From Gnetum montanum (Eukaryota > Streptophyta > Gnetopsida > Gnetales > Gnetaceae), in assembly GCA_015680685.1 (NCBI GenBank), contig MNCI01005010.1, forward strand, positions 21,331 to 85,330: a DNA stretch of 64,000 nt. The letters run 5' to 3'. The notes beneath the pieces were generated by a model, which was not told the origin of the DNA, ran no database searches, and saw nothing but the letters and a program-made list of their open reading frames with translations. Of the stretch, positions 21,801-32,799 are shown in pieces. Within the stretch, counting starts at the first letter, position 1. Every line of letters starts with the position of its first letter. The translations under genes were made by a program, and so were the position numbers.

Positions 21801-23017
21801 AATAGAGGCTAATATTGGCCTTGACATGTTTAAGGTCTTCAATCAAATCGTACTTTCCATCACCAATAAAGCTTGATCTCTTTATCCATTTATTAAAAGA
21901 TTGATTTGGAGTGCTTTGCTCCACTAGATTGTCTTTACCTTTATTCTTATCTCTTCTATTTTGCTCAAAAGCTTTTCTCTTAGTAGATGGATCAGTAATA
22001 ACATTTGGGGGTCTAGAAGTAGTTAATCTATCTTTTGATCAGAAACTATATCCATTTTCCTCATTGTTATTGCATTCTTCATCTGAAGACATATCTTCTT
22101 CAGAACTTGATAGAGAAGAAGTATCACTTGGTCCATTGGTAGAAGATTTACTTGCATAGTGAACACTAGATAACTCATCATCAGATTCAATATCAAGAAA
22201 GTTGGACATAATAAGATCACTTTCATCCTCATCTTCTACTAACTTAGTGTCTTGATGTTTATGCTTTCTATTTTTCCTTTCTTCCTTGATATTAACTCTT
22301 GCCAAAGCTTTTTCAAGCTTCACTATTTTGTTAGACATATCTCTCATTAATTGTCCTTTTTCAAATCCTAGTCTTTCATGTGCTTGCTCTATATTAACAT
22401 GAGATGGACCTGGTAAAGCTTTAAATTGAGCAAAATCTTGCATAGGAATCATAACTCTTTCTTCTCTTTTTTGAATNNNNNNNNNNNNNNNNNNNNNNNN
22501 NNNNNNNNNNNNNNNNNNNNNNNNNNNNNNNNNNNNNNNNNNNNNNNNNNNNNNNNNNNNNNNNNNNNNNNNNNNNNNNNNNNNNNNNNNNNNNNNNNNN
22601 NNNNNNNNNNNNNNNNNNNNNNNNNNNNNNNNNNNNNNNNNNNNNNNNNNNNNNNNNNNNNNNNNNNNNNNNNNNNNNNNNNNNNNNNNNNNNNNNNNNN
22701 NNNNNNNNNNNNNNNNNNNNNNNNNNNNNNNNNNNNNNNNNNNNNNNNNNNNNNNNNNNNNNNNNNNNNNNNNNNNNNNNNNNNNNNNNNNNNNNNNNNN
22801 NNNNNNNNNNNNNNNNNNNNNNNNNNNNNNNNNNNNNNNNNNNNNNNNNNNNNNNNNNNNNNNNNNNNNNNNNNNNNNNNNNNNNNNNNNNNNNNNNNNN
22901 NNNNNNNNNNNNNNNNNNNNNNNNNNNNNNNNNNNNNNNNNNNNNNNNNNNNNNNNNNNNNNNNNNNNNNNNNNNNNNNNNNNNNAAACTTTCCAAACTA
23001 TCAATCTTCTTGGTCAT
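21801..23017 (-). pseudogene. TE-4 gag, interrupted by an assembly gap
   Basis: Start MTKKIDSLES at 23017, then 509 unknown bases (22477-22985), then a charged C-terminal part: IPMQDFAQFKALPGPSHVNI, a coiled LMRDMSNKIVKLEKALARV, a Lys/Arg cluster, and a Ser/Asp/Glu-rich tail (SSLSSSEEDMSSDEE) ending at a stop near 22040. Reading continues through basic sequence (KRKAFEQNRRDKNKGKD) to the protease. The core capsid part is hidden in the gap. Confidence 0.65.
22477..22985. other. Assembly gap (509 N)
   Basis: Run of N inside the TE-4 gag; any translation across it is meaningless. Confidence 0.99.
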
Positions 23018-23112
23018 AAATAGAAAATAGTATTTCTTAAGCCTTTATAGTAACAAAGAATTGTTGATTTACTAAAAATATAAGGCTTATGAACCTAGAG
23101 GCTAAATTTTCA

Positions 23113-23130
23113 GCCCTCCTTCTAGTGCCA
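23113..23130 (-). promoter_or_regulatory. TE-4 primer binding site candidate
   Basis: Element strand TGGCACTAGAAGGAGGGC starts seven bases after the 5' LTR end. It begins TGG like sites complementary to a tRNA CCA end and shares CTAGAAGGAGGGC with TE-3 (26606-26625) and TE-6 (62105-62124). The tRNA was not identified. Confidence 0.6.
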
Positions 23131-23137
23131 AAAGAAT

Positions 23138-25916
23138 TGTTGGTGACCGTTTGGGACGCGATCGCCAATGAGTATCCTCGAACAGGATTTAGGTGCCTAC
23201 TGGTCTCTAGCAACACCAAGGCCCAGATACCTCCAAATAAACTCAATAGTTAATGTGAGTATGTGTATGTGCTATTGCGGCGTGTGGTTGTGAAATATGA
23301 AACAATTGCGTTGTGTGTAAACTATAGATGACTTATCTTAAAAAGATTCAGCCAACTTTGCCAAGTACTGTGAGTTGTTGAGAGTTCCTATTTTGTTCAA
23401 TTGCCTAGTCTACATGGTCCTTATTATACCTACTTGTAACAAATAAAATTTTGCAAAAATATTTGAGCATAACTCTGCGAATCTACTTCTAATTTTCCCC
23501 AGAGAAAGATATAGCTCCACAAGAAAACTAGAAATAGAGCAAGATTCGATGGAAATAGACAGAAAAGAAAGCAGATTTGTGTAGACCTCAAATATTTGAA
23601 AAAGTTAAAATGACACAAGTAAACACTTCTCCATAAAGCTATCCCAAATTCAATATCTACGAATTGTTCAAACTTCCAAGGCTCAAATAAGCAATTTCTT
23701 CAAGAAAATCCTACTATGCCACCAAAAAATTGCTGCGTAAACTACCACATACGAGACTTCATTTTGGCTAGATAATGGATGTCAACAATTGCATTTAATA
23801 GAACCTTTAAAAGACTTGACAATTTCTGATTGAAAAACCATGGAGATTCACTTTAAAGATAAAAAAGAAGAAGCTATTATGGTCCCATCAAAATACCAAA
23901 GATTTTCTGAACCCTCTTGACTATTGAATTGTTCAACAGCTTGACTACAAGTAGAGGCTCTCTTACAACAATCCTAATAGCGGTTCTTATACGTTGCACA
24001 ATAACCAAATTCACTACAAAAATGCTCTTAAGGCTTTCAAACACAAGCACTTCTATGGAAAAATTTTAATAGAAATTTTCAATTATACAACAAGAACAAT
24101 AAGAGCAATCTAAAAATCCTAAAATTACTTGCCAAGGATGATACTATCTAAACCACTAGCTAAACAATTTAAACAAAATAAAAATAAAACATAACTCACA
24201 GGACTATGACAAAGAGGTTGAAATCTTTACTCTAGCAAGCCATCTTACAAGCAATCGTTCAGACTTTCTTCTTTACAAATGCTCTTCTCCCAAGACGCAA
24301 AGTGTGTCTCCAAGTGAGAGCCCAAGTGCTAGCTAGTAACCTTCCCAATGTGTGATGGATCAAGTGTCTTTTCCAAAAGTGTGATATATGAGACCCCCCA
24401 AACCTCTTCCCTTTGAAGCCTTTTTATAGGGTTCAAAGGTAGTTACATATTAAAAAATATCTTACCTAACTTCTCTCCCTAGTAACTTGCCCAACAAGTT
24501 AGGAAGTATTAACTTAGGAAGTTAGGGAGTTAGGAGATATATAAATATTGCTTTTGAAAAAGTAATTTCAATAGCTCTATATAATTTTTTAAAATTATAG
24601 CTCCAATAGCTTTTCATTTTTACTTGTTTAAAATTTTTAAGAATACTATTCAAGCCCTTAGTAATTTTATGAACAAGGTGATAATATAATATCAACCTTA
24701 GTATAAATGTTGATGGTACCTAATCTATGTTAATTTATAAATAATTTATATGCACTTGCACCCATATGAAAATGGCTGGAAACAAAAATTTAAATCCAAA
24801 ACATCAGGCCCGAATGTGAAGGTGTCAGGCCTGGAACTGCCAACGAATACTTCCAAATATCCCGCCCCTGCCAAAAATTGTTATCAACCACCACCACGAA
24901 AGAAGGCTCTACCGCTGCATCCAGCATCGTTGCCATGTGGTGTTCAGTTGCTGAAGAGTGGAGGAGAAAGATCTTAAAGAAAAATGATGTGTTGAACATA
25001 TGGCCCTAGACATAGGGTTTCGGTTGCTTGGAATTTGTTTTGTTTTGCCCCAAATTTGCTTAAGGCTTCCTACGTTGTTTTGTGTTTCTGCAGATCATCT
25101 TCCAAATTCTTGCCATTGATTGCAGGGTCAAGGGTGAATGTGCCATGGATCAAAGCATCAATGAATAACGGTGATTAGTATGGTAGGTTAAGAATAGCCC
25201 TATAACAGCCAGAAAAATCTCCACATAGTGTGTGCATTGCAGAACACAGAGAATGTCATTGAAGGCGGGCAGATCGGCTACATATTGATTGAAAATTTTT
25301 GAACTGAAAGTGTTTCTATTTTGAAAGCGGCAATGTCCATGAGAGTTCTTCCTCCACCACCTTTGAACCCATGTCCCTGCAAGGTTCTGGCACAATGCGC
25401 CCAGTAGAGGTGCCACCAATTTGGGGCCAAAGAAAATAGTTGATTTTGCACGAAAAAATAGAAGCCATTACAAATCAATAAACCTTAGCACTTCCTTGCA
25501 TTAGTACCAATGCGATTCCTTTCCAAAGCATGAGCAATACCATAGTTTAGATCATCGTATTCACCGTTAATAATATCTTTTCCATTTGCAAACATCCACT
25601 GATAATTTCCCAATTCTGTTTTATTTCTAATGCTCTATTATTATTTTTTTACTAGTATCCAAATGATCAATTCTTGCATGTATTTCTAACAATGAAGAAT
25701 TCCTTGCTTGTCTATTCATTCACCATTGGCACACTGTCTCTTGCTATCTTCTACTCACTATTTTTCATATGTGCATCATTATTTCCACCAATAATATTAT
25801 GGTCTCTCTTGGATCCCATACCAATGGTAGGAAATAACACATTTACACTTTCCCATTCTTACCATAATGTTTGAAATGAATCTTACTGTTCCATGAAATG
25901 GCCAAATGTGCCAATA
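23138..25916 (-). repeat. TE-4 5' LTR (2779 bp)
   Basis: Partner of 13982-16756. Plus-strand start TGTTGGTGACCG; the end CCAATA has one change from CCAACA. It contains the second copy of the GC-richer island at about 24790-25480. Confidence 0.92.
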
Positions 25917-25921
25917 GTTGT
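25917..25921. repeat. TE-4 right target-site duplication GTTGT
   Basis: Exact match to 13977-13981. Confidence 0.9.
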
Positions 25922-26250
25922 AAGGCTTGACTTATTGCCATGAAAAGCTAAGATATGAGTTGATGATGGTGTCAGAGAGGGGGATCATATCAAATGTTGA
26001 TGGAATGAACTCATGACCTCCTTTGTAAATAAGTTCATAGTTTCACTTTGCTTCCCTTTCTATGAGATCGATAGGTAGGTTGGCTTGAATCTTCACACAG
26101 ATGAAGTTATATTATTCTAGTTTGAGAATTGTATAAGTAGGGTCTTTGCCCTGTAGCCTAAGTGACTAGCAAGTTGGGCCTTGGGGGTTTATCTGTTCAA
26201 TAACAGTTAAGGGTTCTGTCGTAGTCACAGAGTTTGAGGTCTCAGCCCCA
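25922..26250 (-). pseudogene. TE-3 gag N-terminal part, separated by TE-4
   Basis: Minus-strand reading SLRLQGKD, YNFICVKIQANLPIDL and NYELIYKGGHEFIPSTFDMI, followed by LSDTIINSYLSFSW. It matches the TE-1 gag N-terminus (SLRVRGES, YNFIYAKIQ, FELIHRGGK.YIPSLYENI, PLNNVYSIILAQL) and the TE-6 gag. The reading then breaks at the GTTGT duplication and resumes at 13976. Confidence 0.75.
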
Positions 26251-26605
26251 AAATCAAAGATTGGCAGTGTCACTATGCTGATCTGGGAAGATTCTATAGT
26301 GAGCATGAATAAACTAGGCTGGATGAGCTAAGCATGCGTAAGCTAGATAGTTAACCTATCATGAGTAAGTTGACAACATGAGTAACCAATAGTGTGAGTA
26401 AGCTCATAGCATGAGTAAGCTGATAGTGTGAGCTAGCTAACAGTGTGAGCGAGCTGACAACGTTAGTAACTGGGCTTACCATGGGTAAGTCAAGCTGAGC
26501 ATGTGTAAGGTAACTTGACAAGCTAGGATTCAATTTCAGTACTTAATCTGTGTAGTGCTTGAACAGGTAGTGTGATCAACGTTTTGACTAATGGTAAACA
26601 AGTTT
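26251..26605. repeat. TE-3 leader with ~20-bp minisatellite
   Basis: At about 26340-26515 there are 7-9 degenerate units of a motif like GTGAGTAAGCTGATAGCAT, including GAGTAAGTTGACAACAT and GTGAGCGAGCTGACAACGT. It lies between primer site and gag. Its GCATGAGTAAGCT vocabulary resembles the CATGAGC-rich LTR repeat. No gene. Confidence 0.65.
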
Positions 26606-26625
26606 GGCCCTCCTTCTAGCGGCAA
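26606..26625 (-). promoter_or_regulatory. TE-3 primer binding site candidate
   Basis: Element strand TTGCCGCTAGAAGGAGGGCC, six bases inside the 5' LTR end; same core as in TE-4 and TE-6. Confidence 0.6.
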
Positions 26626-26631
26626 TGTTAC

Positions 26632-28328
26632 TGTACTGACCGAAATCATCGACGTAAGGCTGGAAGGGAAAAAAACACCAAAAGATCATTGGATAGACAT
26701 AGTTGACCCTGCCTTCGCGTGAGGGTAAGTTAGAAAAGAAAATGAAGGTAGAGTTCCTTGGATGGTCTGCATGCAAATCAACCAAAGACTTCCTCAAACA
26801 TAAGCTATGGCTTGCACTAGGATTATTTTAACTGATGCATGAAATGTAAACAGTGATGCACAAAATGAAAACAGAGTGTATACAAAAATGATATTATAAA
26901 CAAAGTGTAAAGTGAATTTAAAATAGAGTAGACAATATAATGGAAGGAAAAAATGAACTGTATTATATTGCTTCGAATCAATGTGTACCGGTCAAAGCAT
27001 AGCTATGCGTGTGGATCACAAGTCAAGCGCTAAGCCCAAGGGCGATGTGGTGCTTGGATGCTAGGAGTCAGGTGCACCCGAGCATCCAAAAGTTGCAGGT
27101 CAGTGTTTCCTAAGCCCTCAACCTGCAAAATTACCAACCCCATTTATGTGAATGGATGGGGTATTTATAAGGTTAGGCTGGGCTCAGTTCTAGAACTCAT
27201 AGATGGATCAATGGCTAAGAGATGAAAGGAAAATGGATCATGTGACAGGTGTTCGATGGACAGCTATGTGTGAATTGGACATGCATAGGCAAGTTATGTT
27301 CTTAATTGAATGCACTGTATCTTACAACATGTGTTGGCTTACACAAGCTAGCTTACGCCCATGGAAGAAGATACAATTTGGAGCATAAGAGCTTGAGAGG
27401 CTCACAAATGATGAAAATTTACAATGAAAATTATAATTTACAACAAGAGAGATTGAATCTGGCTCACTTGAAACTTCTTGGTCTCTGAATTGACTACTGC
27501 AAGATGTCAATTTGGGTGGTTTTGTGGCTATTTGAGGCATCTCTGTTTCACCAGAGCTTCCAACGTGAGTTGATTTTGTCTTGGCATGTCCTCAGCATGT
27601 GTTTGGCATGCTTTTGACTAGGCATGATTAGTACTCACGTTGGACTCATGCTGTCAGTGTGACCTCAACGTGAGTGAGCTAAAAATAACATATTTCACAA
27701 GAAATTTTGATTTTTGAAGCCTGTTTCTTGAGTACAACATTGACCTTGAGGGTGACCTGCAAGTCAAAAATTGAGCTTGGATATGCGCTCTTTTAAACCA
27801 CTTTTGGTAGCTCATGTTGGACTCATGTTGCCAACGTGAGCTTAGCATGACCACAATGTGAGCTACAAAAACATGCAATATTGAACCTAAAATCTGGAAT
27901 TTTGGAGGCTGGAACTTGAAGTTGTCACAAATGAACCCTAAGGATGATTTGCACCTTCGAATTCAGATCATTTCAACTTAGTTTTGAGGCTCTTAGAGTT
28001 TCTCACACTGTACTCAAACTGCCAGCATGACCTCAACATGACCATAGCATGAGTGAGAAAATCTATACAGTTTGACCTAAAATCTGAACTCCTGAATGCT
28101 GAAACTGAAGTAGAGAATAGTGGCCCTTGAGGATGGCTTGCACCCTCAGATTTGGACCATTTTTTGACTTGATCTTGAAGTCATTGGAGTTACTCACGCT
28201 GAGGGCAAGCTGGCTTGAGAAAGTTGGTGTGAGTTCCATGCCTTAGTCAAATTTTTTCCTCTAGAAATCTCAAAAGGGCCTGAGTTGTTCTCATTTCAAA
28301 GTTTTAGGTCGAAATTAGTGGTGTTTCA
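26632..28328 (-). repeat. TE-3 5' LTR (1697 bp)
   Basis: Partner of 7618-9321; plus-strand edges TGTACTGACCG and GGTGTTTCA. It includes the ~180-bp tandem repeat at about 27640-28215. Confidence 0.9.
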
Positions 28329-28333
28329 ATTGC
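28329..28333. repeat. TE-3 right target-site duplication ATTGC
   Basis: Pairs with ATTTC at 7613-7617 (one mismatch). The right copy keeps the codon frame of TE-2 pol. Confidence 0.75.
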
Positions 28334-30060
28334 AGCCTTAACAAATATGAAAATGAAGGAAATCCCCTAGAATTCGGATGACAAGTGCTTAGAAGCTTTT
28401 GATATGATTGGGATAAGACTCATAACTGTACCTCTATTGATCCTTGCTAACTTTTTAAAACCATTTCAATTTTATATTGATACTTTATATGAGACAATTA
28501 GAGGTGTTCTCTTTCAAGAGAATCATCCTATGTTTTATGAATCAAAGATGCTAAATCCTACAAAATAGTTGTGGCTAATGGATGAAAATGAGACATTTAA
28601 AATTATATACTACCTTTTATGTAGTCCTATAGTCATAAAAATAGGACATACTACCATGAGCTAGTTACTCATATAATCCAATTTGAAGCTAAAGCAAGCT
28701 TTATGGTTAAGTATGTTATTGGAGTTTGACCTTTAATATATATATCAACTAGCAAGAGAGAATGTAGTTTCTGATGCATTAAGCTATCATCATTAGGTGT
28801 TCTTGATGGAGGTTATAGGTTAGCCTAATAGATATTATGTGGTGGCTAGCCATGAACTTCAGAAAGAATTTGAGATAGAATGCATCATGATCATTATGCT
28901 CATGAGTTGTTGGAGCTAGTTCAGTATGGTGATAATTCATATTGCATTGAAGTTAATGACTTGATTATGTTCAAATAAATAAGAACATATGTTCTATATT
29001 AGAGTTATCTTCATTCTCATATCATCAATAAATGCCATAGCTATCTAGACCTCCCATCAATGGCATAAAAGAACTATAACAACAATGAATCACAAATTCT
29101 GTTGGTTGAATTTGGAAGTTAATGTGGTCCACATTATGCAAAGTTGGTTGGTATGCCAATGGTATAAGAGTTATAATGGGAGACTAGGGGGCTTGCTCCA
29201 TTCCTTGAAAATCCCACAACTTTCATGGGTAACTATTTCCATGGATTTTATTACCAAGCTCCCCACTATATAATAAATTTCCAACATCCTTATGGTATGG
29301 ATAAGTTTTCCATGTATGTCATTTTCATTCCATCTTAAATATCTTAAATGATTAAGAGTTGTACATTCTTATTCTTTAAACATGTTTTTTGGTACTTTGG
29401 GTTGCCAACCAACATTATTCTTTATCGAGACTCTCATTTTCCAAGAGATTTTTGGTAAAAGCTATTAAAGATGATGGGAACAAAGTTGTGAAAGTATTGA
29501 GGGTATCATGCCAAAAATTATGATTAAATAGAAAAAGAAAATCAAAATTCAAAATATTATTTATGAAATTTCATCTAGTTTTGTCAAACTAACTTAGTAA
29601 TCTTTTTTACCATGTATAATTGAACTACAATATTTAAAATTCCTCTACCAAAAGATTTTCTTTAGCAAAGTTGGCCTTAGGGAGGCAACTAATAGTACCT
29701 AAAATTTTGAAAAGATCACATTATGATCAAAATCCTTTAGCAAATGAGTTTATAAAATCTTGAATAGATTGAACCTATATGGCTAGACAATGCTTGAAAA
29801 CATCTACTCAACATATGATAAAGTATGCTAATAGCAAGTGTAGGGCATTACAGTTTTAAGTTGATGAATGAGCTCTATTGAAAATGGATTATGCAAAGTA
29901 GATCAACTCAAAAAGGGATGCTAGTCAGAAGTTTCTTAGGCATTATAATAAGCCATTAAAATTAATTTCTCATGTCAACCTAATCACATACAATCTATAG
30001 TTGATAACATATCTAATAAAGTCTCACTCAATGTTCCATACCTCCATGTTCAAGAAGTTT
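28334..30060 (+). pseudogene. TE-2 RNase H and integrase (right half of pol)
   Basis: Resumes the TE-2 pol after TE-3. It reads ALTNMKMKEIP, CLEAFDMI, then RNase H segments IRGVLFQENHPMFYESKML (about 28500-28556) and LARENVVSDALSYHH (about 28750-28795), the end of the RNase H domain. The integrase zinc region and core follow: SWLVCQWYKSYNGRLGGLLH, then WVTISMDFITKLP (29130-29268), then LFFKHVFWYFGLPTNIILYR and DSHFPRDFW (about 29370-29457). The core D appears as YRDSHF, near the expected SDRD. Later text (KTSTQHMIKYANSK, about 29795-29840) fits the integrase C-terminal region. Many stops. The style is that of chromoviruses rather than Tat. Confidence 0.75.
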
Positions 30061-30587
30061 AACCTTGGAGATGCTAATCTAGCATAGATGCATATTGAAG
30101 ACCATCAAATATTAAGGCTATAAAATGATGTTAGATGCATTCCATTATTAACATGTGAATAGCTAGATGTGCTCATGATTAAATATGAAATTTTTGATTC
30201 ATTAGTAAGGAACATTCTTAAAGAAGAACATCAAGAAGGATTGATATTTTCTTAGGATCAACTAGATGTTCATTACAAACTTCTTGCAAAGAATCACATT
30301 GATCTATATTTATGTATATGTCATGGTTATTGGAAAATAAATGTTTGTATAGTTTTTGTTAAAAGATAAAACATTTTCTTCCTTAACCCAAGTTACATGA
30401 ATATCTCTAAGCCTCTATTGGATGTCAAGTTATGTTCAACATTTATGCTTTATAGTCATTGAACCTTCTGACATATAACTATTAAGTGATCTTTTGGTTT
30501 TTTGATTATCCTTAGTAATGAATGTGCCCTCTACATTTGGGAAGTGAATTGAAAAATATTGAAGCTCTATGGATGTCAATTCTTTTA
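30061..30587 (+). other. TE-2 3' internal region, no domain recognised
   Basis: Degenerate, AT-rich sequence after integrase. A chromodomain would be expected here for a chromovirus, but none could be recognised. Confidence 0.4.
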
Positions 30588-30599
30588 AGTAGGGGAGAG
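30588..30599 (+). promoter_or_regulatory. TE-2 polypurine tract
   Basis: AGTAGGGGAGAG immediately before the 3' LTR start, the expected plus-strand primer. Confidence 0.65.
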
Positions 30600-31128
30600 T
30601 ATACGAAAGCATGTATTATCGATGGTTTAAAGGTTGTTTTCCTTTGTAATGGGGGATAGAGGAGTATGGAGGTTCTTATGAGTTCTATGCTATCTTAACC
30701 ATCACATTAAAAAACTAGGTTGCCATAATTCCTTATGAATTATGTAATAAAAATATGTTTGCTTATTAGAGAAGTCTTGGCCTCTTTGGCTAGGCCACCA
30801 CCCCTTCTCTATGAAGTAGGGGCTTAGGGCCAAATGTATTATAGTAAGAATACATATTATCTCTCTTAAGAAGAATAATATATTTATTTGTATGTGAGTA
30901 CTTTCTATGATTATGAAGATACGCATCTTGTTGGCCCTATTATTTATATGATTATTGAAGGCATATGTACTACACTCCTAACATATGGACTAACATGTGT
31001 ATATACTTATGTTGTACTCATAGGTGTTGTGATTTTCGGCATAGTCAATCTTGCGTTTTTCCTCCTTTCCTTGTTGGTTTGAGACTCAAGTGATGTCATA
31101 TTATGCTTTCAAGGGTAAATCCATTACA
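30600..31128 (+). repeat. TE-2 3' LTR (~529 bp)
   Basis: Begins TATACGAAAG after the purine tract (probably TGATACG originally) and ends CCATTACA. Its last ~200 bp match the 5' remnant at 6566-6768. Confidence 0.65.
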
Positions 31129-31310
31129 TCAAGGTCATGTAGTTCTTTGAGGAAATGATGCTTAAGGTACAATGGAATAACATGAGAGGATTTCAATACT
31201 ATTGTGTTAGCCTTCCATGTAGACAATCTGTCTCTTTAATTGATTAGGTAGTTAGATGATAATTCAAATATTATGTTTAAAAGTTCTGAGTATAATTAGA
31301 AGAAATTAAT
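31129..31310. other. Unassigned junction between TE-2 and TE-5
   Basis: No match to other parts of the window and no gene seen. TE-5 likeness starts near 31311. Confidence 0.4.
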
Positions 31311-31489
31311 TTTTAAAAGATGTGCATTAGATTTACAAAGTTTTGTAGTTCATTTATTATGCTAAATAGAGATATAGAGAGATAGATATAGAACATGCAA
31401 ACTCTCCAGCAATAGAATCTAAAGACCATTGAAGTCAACTATTGGTTTGTACTTACAAAGAATACTATGTTAGATGTAATAAGACTTTA

Positions 31490-32690
31490 GTTAGGAATAG
31501 TTTACTAGATTGGCCAATTCATTCCCATCCATGTCTACCACTCAGAAGGCCCCATTTCCATAGGCCTTGATGATTGAGAAAGGCTCCTTCTAGTTGGTTG
31601 AGAACTTGTCTTCATGCTCATGAATAATCTTGAGGACTAGGTATCCCTCCTTGATCTTTTATTTTTTTAGATCATGGTGATGCTATTTTTTCTGCCTCTC
31701 TTGCTATCATTTGATGTGAGCAAGAATTTGTATCTACTACTCTTCCACTAAATCTAGGTCAATGATATGTACCTTCTTGTTCTACTTATCATTGATGAAG
31801 TCTAATAGGACCACTTTGAGTGATTAAACCTACAATTCAAAAGACAAAACAACTTCAAATTCATAAACTAGGCTATATTGGATTACACTAATTATAGTTT
31901 GATAGGTAGTTTTATAGGCCCAAAATGTGTGGACGAGCCACTCATGCCACCTACGTCTGCTGTTAGTAAGAATCTTTTTAAGAAAGTTTATGATGGCCTT
32001 ATTACTAGCTTTAGCTTGTTAACTATCTTTAGTATAGTACAGTGACAAAAAGGACTACTTGATGCCTAGGTCTTGATAAAAGGCTTGCATTTCTTGGTTA
32101 CTAAACTATGGTCCATTATTTGTAACTATGGTTAAAGGTATGCTGAAATAGACTACTATGTTATCCAATATGAATCTATAGACTTGTTGAAATATTATTT
32201 TCCTTATGGAAATAGCTTCAACCTACTTTGTAAATTATTCGATTGTAGAAATCATAAAGTTATGCCTTGCAAAAGACTTAGGCATCATAAGTCTAATAAT
32301 GTCAAGTCCCCACTATTGAAATGGCTAAGTTATCTAAGTGGTGTGTAACTCAGTTAGTGGCACATGTATCAGGTTGCTATGCTATTGATAGCTGTTGCAA
32401 ATTTTAACCTTCTTTAGGCAATAAATTTCCATATAAGGCTAGTAATAGGCTAGTTGTCTAATCTTTTCCATCATGGCTTTAGATCCTATACATCCCCCAC
32501 ATACTCCCTCATGAACTTGTTTAAGGACTATGCAAGCTTTGGTTTTTCTGAAGCACACTAACAATATGCCATCATAAGACCATCGACATAATGTATTAAC
32601 ACCTATAATGACATAATTTTTTAATATTTTATGTACAATTTCCTTTTTAGAAGTACTCAGGCCTTGTGAAGATTCACCATGCATTAGGTA
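31490..32690 (-). pseudogene. TE-5 integrase with altered triad E-N-K
   Basis: Zinc region in the 81-codon frame 32684-32439 (YDGILLVCFRKTKA, VHEGVCGGCIGSKAM, EKIRQLAYY). In the core the three catalytic positions read E (STIE.FTK), N (IPLTIVTNNGP) and K (QAKASNKAI, about 32020), where Tat relatives have D (..DYFTKW), D (IVSDNG) and E (QAEATNK). The same three substitutions occur in TE-6. The C-terminal part lies at about 31640-31490. Several stops. It was probably already catalytically dead before the copies separated, or both decayed alike. Confidence 0.75.
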
Positions 32691-32799
32691 AAGATTAATA
32701 TTGTTATACCACTTCTTCTAAGGGTCAGTGTTAACAAGGGATATAGAGTCACTGTTAGTGTTCTATGTAATGGGAATAACATAGTTTATGATTAAGGAA

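Larger units (their letters stand above)
13982..25916 (-). mobile_element. TE-4: full-length Tat-like Ty3/gypsy element with aRNH upstream of RT
   Basis: Minus orientation, 11,935 bp: 5' LTR 23138-25916, primer site, gag (with an assembly gap), protease, RNase H (archaeal-type, aRNH), RT, RNase H, integrase, an extra ORF and 3' LTR 13982-16756. LTR ends are TGTTGG..CCAACA with single mutations at the two outer ends. An exact 5-bp duplication flanks it. It is inserted in the gag of TE-3 and is therefore the youngest of that stack. The two RNase H modules point to the Tat group; their order is unusual. Pol is split by a handful of stops. Confidence 0.92.
7618..28328 (-). mobile_element. TE-3: Tat-like element with gag-PR but no pol, carrying nested TE-4
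   Basis: LTR retrotransposon in minus orientation: 5' LTR 26632-28328, primer site, leader repeats, gag (26250-25922 continuing 13976-11516), protease (11515-10622), repeat spacer, stub of the antisense ORF (9916-9996), purine tract and 3' LTR 7618-9321. LTRs begin and end TG/CA (read + as TGTACT...TTTCA). Its own length is about 8.8 kb after removing TE-4 (11.9 kb). No RT, RNase H or integrase is present, so it would have needed another element's enzymes. Inserted in TE-2. Confidence 0.88.
6566..31128 (+). mobile_element. TE-2: chromovirus-like Ty3/gypsy element, split by TE-3
   Basis: Two parts, 6566-7617 and 28329-31128, flank TE-3. The left part has a 5' LTR remnant, a tRNA-iMet-like primer site, a gag start and the end of RT. 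The right part resumes RT-RNase H in the same reading frame, followed by integrase, a purine tract and the 3' LTR. It is internally deleted: gag runs straight into mid-RT within about 150 bp. No target duplication was found because the 5' LTR lacks its first ~330 bp. It is older than TE-3, which sits inside it. It differs from the Tat-like elements in primer site, LTR length (~530 bp) and pol motifs. Confidence 0.75.

Noticed and set aside
22039-23019. Long open frames on both strands across the N run
   Set aside because: They consist mainly of unknown residues from the 509-base assembly gap; only the flanking minus-strand gag text is real. The same holds for frames across 61473-61600.
24750-24977. 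+ strand 75-codon frame in the TE-4 LTR as a host gene
   Set aside because: It is not open in the other LTR copy and lies in the GC-richer island, where several frames are open by composition.
13982-25916. Endogenous pararetrovirus (caulimovirus-like) origin for TE-4
   Set aside because: It has true LTRs, a target duplication, an integrase core and Tat-type dual RNase H; no movement or coat protein motifs were seen.
6566-31128. Target-site duplication for TE-2
   Set aside because: The 5' LTR lacks its beginning, so the left flank is lost and no pair can be compared.
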